Shown in pieces: positions 61,156 to 64,000 of a stretch of 64,000 nt of DNA. The notes below the pieces were generated by a model, which ran no database searches, was not told the origin of the DNA, and saw only the letters and a program-made list of their open reading frames with translations. A program made the position numbers and the translations under genes. This DNA comes from PALSA-1004 sp041483135. GTDB lineage: Bacteria; Pseudomonadota; Gammaproteobacteria; Burkholderiales; SG8-41. The stretch's first letter is position 1. The number at the start of each line of letters is the position of its first letter. The DNA lies in contig JBGPFE010000005.1 in NCBI GenBank assembly GCA_041483135.1, positions 72,655 through 136,654 of the forward strand. Reading direction: 5' to 3'.

Positions 61156-61665
61156 ATGAGAAAAAGGCTCTATTTCATGCTGCCGGACTGCCAAAACGCG
61201 CGCCGCATGCTCGACGAAATGCTGCTCTTGCGCATCGAAGAGCGTCACCTCCATTTTCTCGCCAAACGCGGCACGCTGCCCAATGATATGCCGGAGGCGA
61301 GCGTGCTGCAGAAAACCGACATCGTGCACGGCGCCCAAATGGGTCTTGCCATCGGCGGTGTTGCCGGCACGCTCGGTGGCGTGCTGGTGGTGCTGCTGCC
61401 GCCGGGCGGCGTATCACTGCAACTCGTGACGATATTGATCACCGCGCTGCTCGGCGGGTTCTTCGGCGCCTGGGTATCAAGCATGGTCGGCACCCAGGTG
61501 CCCAACTCCAAGCTCAAGGCGTTCCACGCCGACATCGCGCGCGGCATGGTGCTGATGATGGTGGACGTCCCGTTCGGCAGGGTCCAGGCGATACGCGAAC
61601 AACTCGCGCAGCGACACCCGGAAGCGGTGTTCGGTGGCATGGAACCGATTGTCATGGCGTTTTAA
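61156..61665 (+). CDS. DUF1269-like membrane protein
   Basis: 169 residues. A central hydrophobic segment with glycine-rich helices (MGLAIGGVAGTLGGVLVVLL, LVTILITALLGGFFGAWVSS) between soluble ends (DCQNARRMLDEMLLLRIEER, VLMMVDVPFGRVQAIREQLA). Resembles DUF1269 proteins; function unknown. Confidence 0.75.
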   Translation: MRKRLYFMLPDCQNARRMLDEMLLLRIEERHLHFLAKRGTLPNDMPEASVLQKTDIVHGAQMGLAIGGVAGTLGGVLVVLLPPGGVSLQLVTILITALLGGFFGAWVSSMVGTQVPNSKLKAFHADIARGMVLMMVDVPFGRVQAIREQLAQRHPEAVFGGMEPIVMAF

Positions 61666-62009
61666 GCGAATGGGTAGTGAGGCCAACCAAACGGGAACCC
61701 ATCCGCTACCGGGAGGTTATAGCGCGAAGATGCAAGTGAGCGCATAACTGAAGCCCGATGCAATACCGCGGCTGATCTCTTCGCGTTCGGCCGCGCCCAA
61801 GTCGTGTAACATTGATTCATGGCAACACTCCTGCCATCAATTGACTTGAGTGTTGCACTTGTTGTTTGAGACTTGGAAGCCTTAAGCGACGGCAAACCTA
61901 TTTTTTTGGGGATCTCGAGCCCGATTTTGTTGTTGTTCGGTTTCTACCGGTTACTCCGACCGTACCATGATGTAGTCGGCGGCGGCCCTAAGATTTGCTC
62001 TGAGCAGTC
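61666..62009. other. Intergenic stretch with a possible transposase remnant
   Basis: 344 bases. On the minus strand a 31-residue frame at 61717-61812 resembles the start of an IS30-type transposase (listed separately). The AT-rich segment 61820-61960 precedes the second SCO1 gene and could hold its promoter. Nothing else seen. Confidence 0.4.
61717..61812 (-). pseudogene. IS30-like transposase N-terminal remnant
   Basis: 31 residues (LHDLGAAEREEISRGIASGF, then SYALTCIFAL and stop). The AEREEISRGIASG segment matches the first helix of IS30-family transposases. No flanking inverted repeat or further transposase sequence is visible, so this is a fragment if real. Confidence 0.35.
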
Positions 62010-62672
62010 ATGAAACAAATATCTCTCAAATTTAGCATCATGATGACAACCGTAGCGCTGGCCGCGATGCTTGCCGGAGTGTGGCTTGCTGCATCAGATC
62101 GGAAAAACGATTCGCGGGCCATGTTGCTGCCGGATCGGGTGATGACACTGTTCCCTGATCCGAAGCCACTGACGGCCTTTGTGCTCACCGATCATCAGAA
62201 TCGGGTATTTGATCTTTCACGCTTGAAGGGCAAATGGTCCTTTCTTTTCTTCGGCTTCACTCATTGCCCGGACGTCTGTCCGACGACCCTGGCGATATTG
62301 GCCCGCGTGCGTGACAACATCGCTAAAAGTACGGTCGGTGCCGAAGCTGTCCAATTCATCTTTGTTTCAGTGGATCCAAATCGCGATACCGCTGGCAAGC
62401 TCAGCCAATACGTGACTTATTTTCATACGACCTTTCTCGGCGTGACGGGAAACGACGCACAGATCGGTAACCTGGCTGGTCAGCTAGGTGCTGCGTATCA
62501 GGTTGCGTTCACACCGGGTATTGAAAACTATCCCGTCTATCACACCGCGACGGTATTTCTGGTGGATCCGCGGGCCCGCTACCATGCCATGTTCACGCCA
62601 CCCCTTGATGCGGAGAGTATCAGCAGGCGTTTCGAGGTGCTGCGAGAACTTGCAGGAGCTAAAGCGACATGA
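62010..62672 (+). CDS. SCO family copper protein (second copy)
   Basis: 220 residues with N-terminal TM/signal (FSIMMTTVALAAMLAGVWLA). CxxxC in FFGFTHCPDVCPTTLAILAR and a later NYPVYHTATVFLVDPRARYH for the His. Less like the ctaB-linked SCO1. Overlaps the PCu(A)C gene by 4 bases. Confidence 0.92.
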   Translation: MKQISLKFSIMMTTVALAAMLAGVWLAASDRKNDSRAMLLPDRVMTLFPDPKPLTAFVLTDHQNRVFDLSRLKGKWSFLFFGFTHCPDVCPTTLAILARVRDNIAKSTVGAEAVQFIFVSVDPNRDTAGKLSQYVTYFHTTFLGVTGNDAQIGNLAGQLGAAYQVAFTPGIENYPVYHTATVFLVDPRARYHAMFTPPLDAESISRRFEVLRELAGAKAT

Positions 62673-63100
62673 GATGGCGAAATCCGGCTGTTATTGGCCT
62701 GATGTCGGCGCTGTCCTTTATCGCCGCTGCGAGCGAAGAGGCTGGTGTTTCCGTACGCGATGCCTGGGTGCGGGAACCGCCGCCCGGCGTGGCCATGATG
62801 GCGGGGTACATGGCGTTGCGAAACAATACACCACGGCCACAAGTACTCGTGGCCGCAAGCAGTTCCGGATTCGAAACCGTGCTGATTCACCGCACTATCG
62901 TCAAGGACGGCATGGCAGGCATGGCGCGCGCATCGCAGATCGAACTTACACCCAACGCGAGTTTGATCTTTGCGCCGGGAGGTTATCATCTGATGCTGAT
63001 GAACCCGAAACGGGCACTGCACGCCGGCGACCCGGTTGTCATCAATCTGGAATTCCGCGGCGGCCTTGTTTTACCCATCGTCTTCGAGGTCCGCAAATGA
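62669..63100 (+). CDS. PCu(A)C copper chaperone
   Basis: 143 residues with signal peptide. Copper-site pattern of the family: MAGYMALRNNTPRPQVLVAA, ETVLIHRTIVKDGMAGMARA and LIFAPGGYHLMLMNPKRALH (His and Met ligands). Works with SCO proteins to load CuA. Confidence 0.93.
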   Translation: MRWRNPAVIGLMSALSFIAAASEEAGVSVRDAWVREPPPGVAMMAGYMALRNNTPRPQVLVAASSSGFETVLIHRTIVKDGMAGMARASQIELTPNASLIFAPGGYHLMLMNPKRALHAGDPVVINLEFRGGLVLPIVFEVRK

Positions 63101-63213
63101 GTACAGGCAAACGGCAGAACCGGTGACCACTACCGCTGCCAGCGTGAATCGGCAAAACCAGGTATCAATTCCCGCAATGAACCAAACTTCTGGAGATTTA
63201 CGCTTGCTGCCGC

Positions 63214-63717
63214 TTATTTCGACCGCGATACGATGTAGTCGACGGCGGCCTTGACCTCGGCGTTGCTGAGCGCCGGGTTCCCGCCTTTGGCCGGCATCGC
63301 TCCCGCGCTCCCCTGTACCCCATTAACGGCGCTGGCGTAGAGAGTGTCGAGGCCCTTGGCGATGCGCTTTGCCCACTGGCCCTTATCACCCAGCTTCGGC
63401 GCGCCGGCGATACCGGCACCGTGGCAGACGACGCAAGTGGCCTGGTAAACCTGTTGTCCGTCGCGGCCAGGCGCCGCCGCGGCCACCGCGGTTTTTACAG
63501 GCTCCCTCTGAGTGTCCACCGAGGCGACGTCGACCTGGCCGACGGGTTTAATCCGCTCGGCCACACTTGAACCGGTGCCCAACAGCGCGCCGCGATCCTG
63601 TCGGACTCGGTCGGGAACGTTGTGGTGATGGGCCACAAGAACGAAAAGAAACACCATCAGCACCACGCTGACCCCAAGAATAGTAAAAACGTTCACCGCG
63701 TAGCTTTTTTCAGTCAT
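63214..63717 (-). CDS. Membrane-anchored cytochrome c5-like protein
   Basis: 167 residues: one N-terminal TM (VFTILGVSVVLMVFLFVLVA), a linker, and a c5-type domain with CVVCHGAGIAGAPKLGDKGQ (CxxCH) and GAMPAKGGNPALSNAEVKAA. Possible electron donor to an oxidase. Stands near the edge gene for oxidase subunit IV. Confidence 0.88.
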   Translation of the reverse strand: MTEKSYAVNVFTILGVSVVLMVFLFVLVAHHHNVPDRVRQDRGALLGTGSSVAERIKPVGQVDVASVDTQREPVKTAVAAAAPGRDGQQVYQATCVVCHGAGIAGAPKLGDKGQWAKRIAKGLDTLYASAVNGVQGSAGAMPAKGGNPALSNAEVKAAVDYIVSRSK

Positions 63718-63784
63718 TGGCAGTTCTTGCAGTAAGGAACGGAATCCGGAAAAAATGGGCTCGCCGCAATTCGATCCAGCGACG

Positions 63785-64000
63785 CTAGAACAATCCCTTC
63801 ACGAAATAGACGCCCCGCGTAAAAAAGGTGTAGTCCGCTTCAAGCGCTCCGATGCCCAAAAGTACCATCAACAACAGCGGCGGGACCACGATGGCGTACA
63901 TCAGGGCCAGCCGCTCCCACATCATGTGCATGAAGACGGCAACGATCAGCCCGGCCTTCAACAACATGAACACGATGATCAGAAACCACCTGAGGTAACC
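63785..64000 (-). CDS. Prokaryotic cytochrome oxidase subunit IV (cut by window edge)
   Basis: Open to the window end on the minus strand; 71 residues seen (RWFLIIVFMLLKAGLIVAVF, MHMMWERLALMYAIVVPPLL, ending YTFFTRGVYFVKGLF). This fits the small subunit IV (COX4_pro). It marks a second heme-copper oxidase locus continuing beyond the window. Confidence 0.85.
   Translation of the reverse strand, partial: GYLRWFLIIVFMLLKAGLIVAVFMHMMWERLALMYAIVVPPLLLMVLLGIGALEADYTFFTRGVYFVKGLF

Noticed and set aside
1..64000. CRISPR arrays
   Set aside because: No regular repeat-spacer pattern; the repeats found have 7-8 base units without spacers.

Overview
The window looks like chromosome from a GC-rich betaproteobacterium with an aerobic respiratory chain. 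The evidence is the gene order: tolQRAB-pal-cpoB followed by queE-queC; yebC-ruvC-ruvA-ruvB; lolB-ispE-tRNA(Gln)-prs-rplY-pth-ychF; coaD-rsmD beside an M16 peptidase pair and ftsY-ftsE-ftsX-rpoH; and coxB-coxA-ctaG-coxC with DUF2970, DUF2909, SURF1, ctaA, ctaB and SCO1. Most of the 64 kb is housekeeping sequence. I could not run any search, so species-level placement is not attempted.

Layout. 1-4.4 kb: the end of a metC-like gene, a membrane protein, trmO, a quinone oxidoreductase, a small conserved protein and an HD-domain phosphohydrolase. 4.73-11.76 kb: a 6.96 kb integrative element in the 3' half of tRNA-Lys(UUU), bounded by 45-bp direct repeats. It carries a RES-domain protein divergent from an XRE regulator, a second HTH protein, a rolling-circle (HUH) replication initiator, small unknown genes, an excisionase-like HTH and a tyrosine integrase. 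A third, decayed copy of the att sequence lies at 3.32 kb. 11.8-23.3 kb: a YeeE/YedE transporter, queuosine genes, the Tol-Pal envelope complex, ruvBAC and yebC. 23.4-29.9 kb: a DMT transporter and a probable CoA-ester catabolic operon (racemase, CitE-type lyase, acyl-CoA dehydrogenase, family III CoA transferase, MaoC hydratase, cupin). An FNR-like box and a palindrome lie upstream of that operon. 30-37.2 kb: ychF, pth, rplY, prs, tRNA-Gln, ispE, lolB and a TPR lipoprotein. 37.4-41.3 kb: a Gld-like ABC system. 41.3-49 kb: mutM, ferredoxin, coaD, rsmD, two M16 peptidases, ftsY, ftsEX. 49.1-51.6 kb: rpoH preceded by a CIRCE element, then an acyl-CoA synthetase. 51.6-60.2 kb: a caa3-type cytochrome oxidase with its heme and copper assembly genes. 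60.3-64 kb: a frameshifted DUF2244 gene, a DUF1269-like protein, a second SCO1 with a PCu(A)C chaperone, a c5-type cytochrome and the edge of a second oxidase locus.

The least expected feature is a set of intergenic arrays of degenerate tandem heptamers (GTGAGGC, TCAGCNN, GTTTCRA, GTGAAAC, CTCCTCA and related units). They often occur as two facing inverted arms at gene junctions. Some arrays supply stop codons, ribosome-binding sites, start codons or whole N-termini of neighbouring genes (queE, ruvC, ybgC, a four-helix-bundle gene). At yebC-ruvC, two arms forming a perfect 24-bp inverted repeat enclose a complete four-helix-bundle gene, which resembles an inserted cassette.
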